From: Trogon surrucura
Taxonomy: Eukaryota; Chordata; Aves; Trogoniformes; Trogonidae
NCBI GenBank assembly: GCA_020746105.1
Contig: CM036633.1
Coordinates: forward strand, 9,718,501-9,782,500
DNA: 64,000 nt
Direction of reading: 5' to 3'
A model generated the notes under the pieces. That model made no database searches. It was not told the origin of the DNA and was given only the letters and a program-made list of their open reading frames with translations. Shown piece after piece: positions 56,101 through 64,000 of this stretch. Numbering within the stretch: position 1 is the stretch's first letter; the number at the start of each line of letters is the position of its first letter. A program made the translations under genes and the position numbers.

Positions 56101-59100
56101 AACTGTCACTTGGCAATTAAAAGCATTATTTTAATCTACAGTACCTTTGTGATACAGTTTCATGTCACCTTTTTGAGCTATGGAACTTGTCATTCTCACT
56201 TTTTATATTCATATATGTGTGTGATATATTGCATGAGCTATTTAGCTAATAAACCCTCCCACATTTAATTTATTTTCATGCTAGGGAGGCATGAAAATAG
56301 ATTTCTCCTCCTGGCTGGCTGTAAAATATTTTTTTTTGTTTACCACTTAATGATGAAAAGATTGGTCTATCCACGTTCTTGCTTTTTAGTGGATTCTGCA
56401 TCTCACGGGATACAGCTGGATAATTGGAGTTAAAGATGAAAAGCTGAATTCTTCCCCCATTACACCTGCATCATCTGTGTTTATAAAGAAAATGAACAGA
56501 CTTGAGAGAGCAATCTGGCTTCAGCAGTACCATGTTACCAACAACAGCCATCCAGGAGGTGAGGCTGCAACCTGCCACATGCATCCCAGCCAGAGTTAGT
56601 GCTGCTACCAAAGAAGCACAAGTGGAAACAAACCAGTGCCAACTACATCGGCACCTACTGGTCGTAAAGCCCTCTGAGACAAAGTATTTGTCATCCAGGA
56701 GGTCACTTACTCCTTGGTTGTTGGCATAACACACCTAAGATGGGTACCTACTAGTTGGCTGGACCATGTAACTCATAAATGAGGAGGAATCACAGAAGTT
56801 CACAAGCTGCTCAAGGTTCACACTGGGACCACTCATGCCTGCTGGCAGATGATTTCACTACGTCACTCTGAGAGCTGGTTCTCAACAGAGGCCAACAATA
56901 CCAAACTTGAGCTGTTACCATCTTACAATACTTGCAGAGATTAGTTTTAAGAAAATAATTTTTTCCTCTTATTGCAAATTACAAAACTGAGCAGCACACG
57001 CTCCTGGAGATCCCCTTCCTTGCTGATCCCCTGCATGTCACCCTCTTCAAGATTTCCCTTTCAGCATGATACAATAAACATTTTGTCCTGGAAGTGGAAG
57101 TTAAGAGCTTGACTCTTGAAGTCCCCCTGAAATTTGATTTTATAAAAATACATAATAAAAACTTCCCCTTTTCAGCTAGTCTATCTCATCACCCAGCGTC
57201 CCTGCCTAGGTCAGCAATAGGGTAACCAAAGGACTGATGTGAATGTGGCAAAAGTCTCATGGTCCCAGAACTGGGTAGCATGGAGAGTTGTTTGCTCACA
57301 TTAGGGAGATGGAGTGATCACCTCCCCACCCCCAAGTCCTGTGGCGTGGGAAAGCACTGAGCACACATTCCTTGGTAGCACTCAGCACAGGAAGGCTCCT
57401 GGCTTCTCACTCAAACCTTTCACTAGCACTCAGCAAGGTAAATAAACCATACAGCCAGGGAGCTTCAGACTGTTACTCTCATGAGCAAGGAGAAGGGTGG
57501 AAATATTTGTTGACAACAGGAAGACACATTTACTCCTGATCCCTTTGCCTTGGAGTAAGCACCTGCCACTTGCAGAAACTTTTTTCCTCAGTCTTCTTTT
57601 GCATTATAGGCTTAATGAGCTGGCTAAAATGATCTTCCTGGCACTTCTGAAAAGTGATTTCACCTAATGCCATAGCATCGCCCAAGGGAACATTATCTGA
57701 AAGTTGCTTTGGGCACATCAGTGCTCACACACAGACACACGAAGTTCCTCCTGGCCTGTTTTGGTACAACACACGGTTGTGTCGCTGGTGTTCAAAGACG
57801 TAACATTTTTGAGTCCTCATGCACAAAACTGGTTTGTCTAAATCTTTTTATTGAAAAAAGTGGTCATCTTAGAAACGATAGGATATCCTGTAGGAACTGA
57901 AGCCTACAGGTGAGGAACAGAGATGAAGTGACATTTCAAGCACATCATGTATTTCTCTGAATATACTCCTTATTCTTGTACGCAAAATGATTAATAAAGC
58001 TGAAATGGTTATGCTGCAGTTCCTCTCATCTGCCATTGTCTAGAATCTATCATCATTCTTTGCAGGATTGCCCGGTCAGGTGTTTTTAAATTCAGATTAC
58101 ACAGAGTACATTCCAAAAAGTATGTCCAAATTCTAGTACTCCTCCACCAATTCATGCTTAATGACTCAGCAAGTCCCAGGAAAATGAATAGATAAATATT
58201 TAAAAAAATCAACATAATTCACAAAGATCAGGAAAGCATACACCAGAGGGAAAAAAACACATGAAATACCAGCCAAATAATGAAAACTTGCCATATGCAG
58301 TTCAGGTTTCTGACCAGCAACACTAAAATGCTCGAAGAAATCAAATACCATGCTAGAATTTGTCTATAGGGCATCGCAAATTAAATTCCACCATTTGCAT
58401 TTACTTGACATTTCCTGGCAGCTCAGATTTAAACCCTCTCGTGCTTTCTTGGAGTTGGCAAGTCAACATTCAATCTCCCAAGAGTTGGTGCTTCACACAG
58501 CTTCACAAATGAATGACCAGATGAGCCTTATTTTTAGAAATAAAAGTATATTTTGGCCTTCCTGATTGTACAACAAAACAAACTGTTACAAAGCTACAAG
58601 CACAAGGCACTGTCTTTGAAACCTTAAGGGAATCCAACTGATTATTTTATAATCAATTATTATCCTGACAACAATAAATGAGTTATTCTAAACTCACTAA
58701 ATCCTAGCTCAGTAACCTTGAGGCAAAAAGAGCTGCTTTCATCTCTGCTCTTCTGAACCTTACCTCAGTAGTCAGTAGGTAATTGATGATGTTGGTATTT
58801 TGAGAGTTAAAACAGGTTGATGTATCTCAGCAGGTATCACTTATGTTTTCACAGTAACAATTTTGGTTTTAGTATCAAGGTGTCAGCTTTTTAAAAAAAA
58901 ATACTGGAAAGAATACACAGTAGTTTAACCACAGAGTAGTTTGTTCAGGACAGCGTAAGGCAGAAGCATAATACTAACAGTACCATTTGCATTAAGTGCA
59001 AAACACCTTTGTTTTACTTCTACTCAAATTCACATTAACACAACAGCCCAGCTATGCAGTCACAAAATTAATTTAAAAAAGGAAAAGAAAACATTATATT

Positions 59101-62100
59101 GATCATATGTGAAGTTTTGCTAGTGTATGCTACTGCTAAATCCAGGACCTCAGCCAGAAAACAATGCCTTGGTGAGCAAAACAGATCTATGAAGACTTAC
59201 CTCCTTCCCTCTCCCACGTGCCTACACCCAAGCTTTTCACTGTAATTGCAAAAGGAGAATTGGTCTAATATGGGGGTGTAGGATTCCAACCTATAGCGCA
59301 CCGTGGAAGGCGCCAAGCTGTACTCACCGTGCATCTGGTACGTGTACGGTGCTTGCCCGGCAGTCGGGGTACTGAAGCTGGACCCATAGCTAAGAAACCC
59401 GCTCTGTCCTGGGGAATGGCTCAGGCTGTCCTCTGTTTTGATGCCTTTGGAGCATATGGTAGGAACCAAGAGCAGAACATGAGTGTTTGTCATGTAAAGG
59501 TGCAAAAAGCAAGTTTAGGAGCTAACAGATTTTCAGCTAGACTTTGACATCATAAACTTTTTTTCCTATGCTTTCTTACACGTATTTTTTTTAAATTACC
59601 TGCATTACCCACACAGATCTCTCAAGAAAATCGAGTTAAACGAAATAATATTTGAGTCAGCTACATCCTGTATTGATACCCAAATGAACTTCTGCTAAGA
59701 TGGGTAAATGACCATGAATAATACGGTTTTCAAAACCAATTTCTGAACAAAAAATTTTGTTTTAGAATTAAACAACTTGAACTTTCTGAATGGTTATCAA
59801 ATGTAAGCAATGATTAAAAAAGCAAAAGAACCTTTAGCAAAATAACCTCAAGACTTCTATTCTCAACTGGGTTATCTTTTACTTGGATTATATTTTCAGC
59901 TTTGGTAGCAAAATATTTATTGGCAAATCATACAGGAGGGTTATTATCTATCTATTCAATTAGCTATAACATACAGTTCAGGAACAACAGGTAAGCCCTG
60001 AAGCCACAAAAATCTTTTCATTACTAAAATCAGGCAATTAAACTGAGAATTTACAGAGGGAACGGCAATAGCTGAATTAAACATTGCAAGATGAAACCTC
60101 TGCTGGTAGTGAAAGGGCTTGATATTTTATTCTGAGATGCTGCTGAGATTGCACAGCTGTATTATTAAAATAAACAGCTGAAAGGTGCATCTTAATACAA
60201 ACCCTTTGGGTGTGATCCTTCCCTCCTATTTGCACAAAACAAAACTTGGTCATATGTCCTGGGTTTAGCTAAAAACCCAGTCCTGTTTAGTGATTTTTAC
60301 TTTCCATTGGACACACCCTGGGTGCTGGGTCTAAACAAAGACCCTGTTGATGTTCTGGCCTTGGATTTACACACTTCCCAGGCTGTTGTCATCTTTTAGC
60401 ACTTGTAGGCAAAGCTGACAAAAGAAAAGTCAAATTCCCATGCCTTTCACCAAAAATGCTGTTTTCTAGCTTAATGACTCTTAAAAGCAACAAGTCTGCA
60501 TTTGCTCAGGTTGGGAATAAGTTCTTCCAGACAATGTTTTCTCTAATAAAAATCACTTCTCTTAGCTTTAGGTGAGAATAGCTGCAATGCACTTTGAGTA
60601 CAAGTTAGCAACAAGATGACAAAACCACACTGTGAACCGCAGGAAGTTTATCTGGACAGTGAATGAAAATGTGTCGGTGCAAGCATCCAGCTCCGTTACT
60701 GCTGGGCAAGCAAAGGTATTTGCAAGTGTGCACAGAGAAGCCGCTTTTCATAACATCCCAAGCTTTTCAATTACATCAGCACTCCATGCGAGCATTCATC
60801 CTACCCCAGCTACAATTAATCTTCAGCGAATGGGCCTTTTTGGAAGTCTAAAAATTGTTGTCAGACAGCGAAATAACTTAGCACCAAATTAATTTCCACA
60901 CAAGGTTCTGTTTTGTCTAGAAACTGGATGAGTTTTATTTTTCTGCCTAAAAACAATACTGCTTCATTGTTCTTGGTTGTCAGCCAGGTGGAGTTTTTCA
61001 TATGCTGTGTTGAGTATCTTAGAAAGGCTATATGGGCTGGGGGAGGGAAATCACTGCTCAAGGATGCTAAGAGGTCATCCGCAGGATTTATAAGCGGCAT
61101 ATGGGCCTGACACATGTATGCCCTAAAGACTCTAGGCAGTAGCAAATGGCTCTACTTTCACCTGCTCCAACAGGACAACTGTTCAGAGTTTGCCTTGGAA
61201 ATCAGCCAGCTGATGCAAACACGCAAGTAGCTCCAGGAAAGGGTCTCAAAACACTCCTCTCATCATCCTGGTAGAGCTTTGGCTCTGCCAAGCCCATTTC
61301 CCTGGCCTTCCAGACCATTGCATTAAATTTCCCTTCAGTAAAAGCCTTGTCAATGGCTGTATAACAGCTCCATATTGGGAAGAGACACTGTATGTGCAAG
61401 CAAATGAAGGTGTTTAAGACCACAAGAGAAAACAGGAGTGGAAAAAGAACTATGAAGCCATTTTAATGCTGCAAGACTCAGCACTTGCAGGGATCAGCTG
61501 GGAATAGGGAGCCCAGAGCTTTCCATTAAAGAGCTGTACTTAAGCAAGAGCAATCTCTCTTTCATCTTTAGAAGTGAAAAGAACATCTCAGCTCCCTCAA
61601 GAGCTTGGTATTTCCATGCAGAGCTTGGGGATACTCATAACTCTGGGTTTACCAGGCATTCCTCCATCAGGAGTGCTTGTTTAATTAGGTCCCTGCTTGA
61701 ATCCCTCAGCTGCTCCTCCCCAGTACTGGCTCCCCACAGCTGCTGGCAAGGTTGTGCAGGAAAGCAGGGAATGAAGCGACTGGGGTTAGAAACGTTTACT
61801 GCACCTGGAGCTAACAAGTGTCCATTTAAAAATACAAGCAACCGTCCAAACCTGAAATATTCCGTATCATTTCGCCCACACCTTACTCTTCTCTGTGTCT
61901 TGGTTCTTCCGTAATAATATATGAATTTTTTCTTTAAGTAGCTTGTATCTTTGAAACTCCAGCAAGAACCAAGGAAGGCAAAGTGTAGTTTACCTAAATA
62001 TCATATTTACTGCAAGAGACTGTCTTGGCAGTGAGTCACGGGAACACTCACCAGCTACTACTCCTAAGTGGCACATCCTACTGAATGTGAGATTCTCATT

Positions 62101-63168
62101 CTGTCTCATGTCCTACTACTGAGTGGCTCCAAACTTACCTCGTTTTAAAAATTACAACCCAGGATATCAAGAGCCGATAGATACTTCCAGGTAATCCTAA
62201 CATTTTTAACCAAGTCAGCTTTTCCTCTAAATCTAAGAAGAGAACATTGCCAAGACAGAAACGGCATTTCATTCTAAAGCTTAAGATTTCAAACCCATTT
62301 TTCTAGGGGCAAGGGGTCGATATCCTTAAAGGTAACATGACATTGGAGTACTCACTGTAGGAGGGTATGCCGTAGGGCTGCCCTGGAGGAGGATAGGCAG
62401 TGTACGCAGCAGCCTGCTGGATTCCTGTGCTGTACTGAGCCTGTCCATACGTTGCCATTGCTGGGAAAGATGGGACTGTCACTATATGGGGATAATGTCT
62501 ATTCAGAACAAGAAAACAGAAAGTCTAAGGCAACAGTCACTGTCCATGATTTTCCAGAACATGATCTTCCAGAACACACTTCTAGAAATTTTGATACAAT
62601 AACATCCAAAGTACTAAGGTATTTTGGAAACTCAGAATTGACTAGATTGGGACAAAAGCTTATTTCAGTATATAGCTCCTGGTATGAGCTATTAGATTAA
62701 GCTACCTAGATGCATGGGGACTTTAAGACTGTGCAAAATATGTGTAAGTTAGAAAAATCAAATCAAATCAGCCTCCGATTTTTCATGTTTCATTTTGAGT
62801 TTGCCAAACAAGTAAGTGTCATGGGAAACTTCTGACATTTCAACATATTCCTCTGTGGTTACTCATAAACACAACAATATTCAAATTGATAAGGTTTGGA
62901 TTCCCAGGGCCAGGAAAGTACAGTGCGCAGTATCTCAAACCTTCTTTCACTCCATATCTAACAAGATTAAGAACCAGTTACTACACTGGGCCAGAGACGT
63001 GCAGGGGAACAGGTGGATGGGCTTAAGGCAAATGCTTTTTAAGGTGACAGAAGTCTGCACGAAATGGCTGTTCAGCAAAACACGTTTTTTAAATTACAGC
63101 ACTTGGCACGAGCACTCACTTTGTGGAGTACAGATGGAGAGGACACTGTGGTGCTGCTTTGCTGCTGC
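16340..63168 (-). CDS. EYA2: EYA2 (gene span; 5' end beyond window)
   Basis: Eyes absent homolog 2 is a SIX-family coactivator and Mg-dependent tyrosine phosphatase that shuttles between cytoplasm and nucleus. The coding join, 5' to 3' on the - strand, is 63168-63120 (probable), 62460-62356, 59444-59328, 47108-47041, 45483-45306, 43673-43546, 43055-42972, 30246-30157, 24779-24721, 23827-23667, 22905-22791, 22176-22055, 21235-21135 and 17212-17132. From the Met at 62458 the protein is 468 residues. Residues 1-198 are the Tyr/Ser/Pro/Gln-rich transactivation region. Residues 199-468 are the Eya domain, with motif I WDLDET (Asp204 nucleophile, Asp206), motif [14 protein letters not shown] (377 on), acidic motif IGDGVEEE (Asp432) and terminal HALELEYL. 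Every junction is GT-AG and in phase. As I recall it, human EYA2 has 538 residues with a longer N-terminus. Paralogues EYA1, EYA3 and EYA4 fit less well in the linker and tail. Confidence 0.97.
16357..16362 (-). promoter_or_regulatory. EYA2: EYA2 poly(A) signal AATAAA
   Basis: A canonical hexamer on the - strand about 770 bases past the stop, followed by T- and G-rich sequence on the transcript strand. It is the first AATAAA after the stop. Confidence 0.75.
17132..17212 (-). CDS. EYA2: EYA2 terminal coding exon (443-468 and stop)
   Basis: The acceptor is GTTTCACTCTAG. It encodes [20 protein letters not shown] then LELEYL and TAG (17134-17132). The ending is the invariant EYA C-terminus. Confidence 0.98.
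   Translation of the reverse strand, partial: HNMPFWRISCHADLEALRHALELEYL
17213..21134 (-). other. EYA2: EYA2 last intron
   Basis: A 3.9 kb GT-AG intron with a T14 run at 19167-19180. No further exon or element was recognised. Confidence 0.85.
21135..21235 (-). CDS. EYA2: EYA2 acidic motif exon (410-442)
   Basis: The acceptor is CTGTTGCTTAG and the donor gtacag, phase 0. It encodes [20 protein letters not shown] then [13 protein letters not shown]. Asp432 in IGDGVEEE is the metal-binding acidic residue (Asp502 in human numbering, an offset of 70). Confidence 0.98.
21236..22054 (-). other. EYA2: EYA2 intron, no feature seen
   Basis: An 819-base GT-AG intron between the motif II and acidic motif exons. 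Confidence 0.85.
22055..22176 (-). CDS. EYA2: EYA2 motif II exon (369-408)
   Basis: The acceptor is TTTTGTTTTCTAG and the donor gtaaga. It encodes [20 protein letters not shown] then [15 protein letters not shown]. It carries the Ser/Thr motif II and the Lys of motif III region of the phosphatase fold. Confidence 0.97.
22177..22790 (-). other. EYA2: EYA2 intron, no feature seen
   Basis: A 614-base GT-AG intron. Open frames crossing its edges are extensions of the flanking exons. Confidence 0.85.
22791..22905 (-). CDS. EYA2: EYA2 Eya-domain exon (331-367)
   Basis: The acceptor is CTGCTTACAG and the donor gtaaga. It encodes [20 protein letters not shown] then [17 protein letters not shown], ending in a split Arg codon. 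Confidence 0.97.
22906..23666 (-). other. EYA2: EYA2 intron, no feature seen
   Basis: A 761-base GT-AG intron. Confidence 0.85.
23667..23827 (-). CDS. EYA2: EYA2 Eya-domain exon (277-329)
   Basis: The acceptor is CCCTTTCCCAG and the donor gtaagt within a run of five G. It encodes [20 protein letters not shown] to [20 protein letters not shown] and NTYKNNVG, highly conserved with mammals. Confidence 0.97.
23828..24720 (-). other. EYA2: EYA2 intron, no feature seen
   Basis: An 893-base GT-AG intron. Confidence 0.85.
24721..24779 (-). CDS. EYA2: EYA2 Eya-domain exon (257-275)
   Basis: The acceptor is GCGTCTCAG and the donor gtatgg after AG of a Ser codon. It encodes [19 protein letters not shown]. 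One conservative Ile replaces the Val I recall in human. Confidence 0.97.
24780..30156 (-). other. EYA2: EYA2 intron (5.4 kb)
   Basis: A GT-AG intron holding a 164-codon open frame on the - strand (29789-29295) with no recognisable domain, taken as chance. No transposon was recognised. Confidence 0.8.
30157..30246 (-). CDS. EYA2: EYA2 Eya-domain exon (227-256)
   Basis: A 90-base, phase 0-0 exon with acceptor TTCCCCTAACAG and donor gtatgt. It encodes [20 protein letters not shown] followed by [10 protein letters not shown]. This belongs to the helical cap of the Eya domain involved in SIX binding. Confidence 0.97.
31149..31166 (+). repeat. A18 homopolymer
   Basis: Eighteen consecutive A, flanked on both sides by GACAAA-type sequence. 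There is no retroposed gene body upstream that I can recognise. Confidence 0.85.
32659..32695. promoter_or_regulatory. Pair of TAATTA homeodomain cores (candidate)
   Basis: TAATTA occurs at 32659-32664 and 32690-32695. It is a candidate regulatory element only; AT-rich sequence gives such motifs by chance. Confidence 0.2.
36155..36370. promoter_or_regulatory. Cluster of TAATTA homeodomain cores (candidate)
   Basis: Cores lie at 36155-36160, 36184-36189 (inside TTAATTAA), 36355-36360 and 36365-36370. The last two are ten bases apart, one helical turn. EYA2 is a developmental gene, so an intronic enhancer is plausible but unproven. Confidence 0.3.
42972..43055 (-). CDS. EYA2: EYA2 catalytic motif I exon (199-226)
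   Basis: This 84-base, phase 0-0 exon has acceptor CATCACAG and donor gtaaaa. It encodes [20 protein letters not shown] then TFASRYGK, identical to human over its length from memory. Asp204 is the nucleophile and Asp206 the general acid of the haloacid-dehalogenase fold. Skipping it would keep frame but remove the active site. Confidence 0.98.
43056..43545 (-). other. EYA2: EYA2 intron, no feature seen
   Basis: A 490-base GT-AG intron just upstream of the catalytic exon. Confidence 0.85.
43546..43673 (-). CDS. EYA2: EYA2 linker exon before the Eya domain (157-198)
   Basis: The acceptor is TTTTTTCACGATAG and the donor gtaata, phase 0. It encodes a Ser/Arg/Lys-rich linker with [20 protein letters not shown] and ends EIE. 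Compared with human EYA2 as I remember it, the start is five residues shorter and lacks a Pro-Ser-Thr-Pro sequence. The basic RSKR stretch is retained. Confidence 0.94.
43674..45305 (-). other. EYA2: EYA2 intron, no feature seen
   Basis: A 1.6 kb AT-rich GT-AG intron. Confidence 0.85.
45306..45483 (-). CDS. EYA2: EYA2 exon: Tyr/Ser-rich transactivation core (97-155)
   Basis: The acceptor is CTTTTTTTCCTCAAAG and the donor gtaggt after one G. It encodes [20 protein letters not shown] and continues with [20 protein letters not shown] to ESLAG. This is the Tyr-repeat region typical of EYA proteins. Confidence 0.96.
45484..47040 (-). other. EYA2: EYA2 intron, no feature seen
   Basis: A 1.6 kb GT-AG intron. 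Short open frames here show no conserved motif. Confidence 0.85.
47041..47108 (-). CDS. EYA2: EYA2 exon (residues 75-96)
   Basis: The acceptor is GGCATAG-like CCCTTAG, and the donor is gtacgg, phase 0. It encodes [20 protein letters not shown] followed by HQ, aligning with TTGFYQGGNGLGNAAGFGSV of the mammalian protein. Confidence 0.94.
47109..59327 (-). other. EYA2: EYA2 large intron (12.2 kb)
   Basis: A GT-AG intron inside the transactivation-region coding part. It contains an exact MEF3/SIX-type motif next to an E-box (58292-58310). No gene, RNA gene or transposon was recognised. Confidence 0.8.
58292..58310 (+). promoter_or_regulatory. E-box CATATG and MEF3/SIX motif TCAGGTTTC (candidate)
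   Basis: CATATG at 58292-58297 is followed by TCAGGTTTC at 58302-58310. TCAGGTTTC is the MEF3 consensus bound by SIX proteins, the partners of EYA2. One such 9-mer is expected about every other 64 kb window by chance, so function is inference. Confidence 0.3.
59328..59444 (-). CDS. EYA2: EYA2 transactivation-region exon (residues 36-73)
   Basis: A 117-base, phase 1-1 exon with donor gtgagt. The acceptor is CCAAAG after an interrupted pyrimidine tract and looks weak. It encodes [20 protein letters not shown] and onward to PYTYQMHG, nearly identical to the mammalian segment. Symmetric phase plus a weak acceptor make in-frame skipping possible. Confidence 0.96.
59445..62355 (-). other. EYA2: EYA2 intron (2.9 kb)
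   Basis: A GT-AG intron with a short perfect inverted repeat at 60259-60280. No extra exon equivalent to the small EYA1 insert was recognised. Confidence 0.8.
60259..60280. repeat. Small perfect inverted repeat
   Basis: CTGGGTTT and AAACCCAG are separated by six bases, giving an 8-bp stem. It is too short to suggest a microRNA. Confidence 0.6.
62356..62460 (-). CDS. EYA2: EYA2 exon with Met of the MATYGQ core
   Basis: The acceptor CTTTCCCAG precedes CAATGG, with ATG at 62458-62456. The donor is gtgagt after a single A. It encodes 34 residues from Met, starting [20 protein letters not shown] and ending GIPSY, matching MAAYGQTQYSAGIQQ of human EYA2. If upstream exons are coding, this Met is internal. 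It is also a plausible start for a shorter isoform. Confidence 0.95.
62461..63119 (-). other. EYA2: EYA2 intron between probable 5' exon and MATYGQ exon
   Basis: A 659-base GT-AG interval, gtgagt to CTTTCCCAG. Confidence 0.65.
63120..63168 (-). CDS. EYA2: EYA2 probable 5' coding exon
   Basis: This 49-base open segment has a strong acceptor (polypyrimidine, then TTTTCCAG) and donor gtgagt. It is phase 0 at its 5' side and phase 1 at its 3' side, exactly fitting the next exon. It encodes 16 residues ending SICTPQ, and the junction reads PQTMATYGQ, close to the SSQTMAAYGQ context of EYA1. The rest does not match the human EYA2 N-terminus I remember, so it could be an alternative 5' exon. Confidence 0.65.
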
Positions 63169-64000
63169 CTGGAAAACAAAATTAAAGGGTCTTAGATTTT
63201 CATCACGTTCTGTTCTATGGCCAAGCTGATACCATGGTTTTTTCCACTGCTGGTTTGAGAAAAATGTACAGGAATTAGAAGACTTTGGTTTTAGTGAATC
63301 TCCACAAAGTGAAGTAGGTAAGAAAGTTATTCTCCACTCAACAACAAATATAGTTTTAGTTTTTGACTGAGAGTGATACTGACCTATTTAGCTACGATTT
63401 CTTCTTCTCATGGGACTGATACCAGTCATGCAGTTGGGCTTTGGTGGGATGCTAAAGACTAGCAAAGCAACTACCACGATTACTGAAGTGATTTAAGCTC
63501 ACTGCGCTTCTTGCCCTTCTGCTTTTTTCCGTATTCTCCTAGATCAGGACTCACTTTCTTCAATGTTCATTAAAATACACCAAATCAAAATAATTATTAA
63601 AAACACAACATTGTAAATCTCCTTAGTCTTGAATTTTTTGATTTAACTATAACCTACCTTATTGACCTGCCAGCAATCAAAATATTAATCCAGTAGAAAA
63701 TGTGTCACATATCTTGTATGTGCAGGATGCCTTCCAATGTACCAAACAGCTGTGTCCTGCAACACTACTGAAGGAAAATGTGCCACCATCTTTATTTAGA
63801 GATAAATTACGTTTCATTAATTAAAATTTTTAAAAATCCATATTAAAACCTGCAAGTTGCCTGCAAGCTGTACTGGAAACATTATACATAAATGCCACCA
63901 TGAGTGTTACGCTGGTTGCCTCTGTAATGCCATCCAAAATTTATCGGTTCCTGGCTGGAGCTGTTAGACGTTATTCCAGCACTATAAATGTCAAAACACC
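63169..64000 (-). other. EYA2: EYA2 intron or 5' region, runs off the window
   Basis: AT-rich sequence upstream of the 63168 acceptor. No promoter or further exon was recognised. Confidence 0.6.

Noticed and set aside
60259..60280. Hairpin considered as a microRNA precursor
   Set aside because: The 8-bp stem is far too short and flanking sequence does not extend the pairing.

Overview
The window is vertebrate nuclear DNA, most likely avian. It holds two multi-exon genes with GT-AG introns. Repeats are sparse, and the only interspersed elements I can name are two short CR1-type LINE remnants of the kind typical of bird genomes. No prokaryotic gene structure, CRISPR array, tRNA, rRNA or viral gene was seen. 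The species cannot be fixed from the sequence alone.

Left part (651 to about 12,895, + strand): the last eight recognisable coding exons and the 3' UTR of ZMYND8 (RACK7/PRKCBP1), a chromatin reader. The PHD, bromo and PWWP domains lie upstream, outside the window. What is here is a Ser/Thr/Pro-rich and polyQ linker, a conserved helical segment, a coiled coil, the MYND zinc finger and a Thr/Pro/Val-rich tail.

Middle (about 12,896 to 16,339): a 3.4 kb intergenic gap between two convergent genes, with no supported gene.

Right part (about 16,340 to 63,168, - strand): EYA2, reading right to left. Thirteen exons give a 468-residue protein from the Met at 62,458. A further probable 5' exon lies at 63,120-63,168, and more 5' exons probably lie beyond 64,000. 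The exons encode a Tyr/Ser/Pro/Gln-rich transactivation region and the complete Eya domain, a haloacid-dehalogenase-type tyrosine phosphatase that also binds SIX proteins. All catalytic motifs are intact. Two introns of about 12 kb dominate and contain no supported gene.

The tail-to-tail ZMYND8/EYA2 order matches what I recall of human 20q13, so this is conserved synteny. The two genes are not a functional operon. ZMYND8 acts as a histone-mark reader and corepressor, and EYA2 as a SIX coactivator and phosphatase.

No wholly new system was found. The most notable observation is that the last two ZMYND8 exons are open in two reading frames. The frame that follows from direct splicing gives one tail, and the alternative frame resembles the C-terminus I remember for mammalian ZMYND8. 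A second is a five-residue shortening of EYA2 that removes a Pro-Ser-Thr-Pro site.
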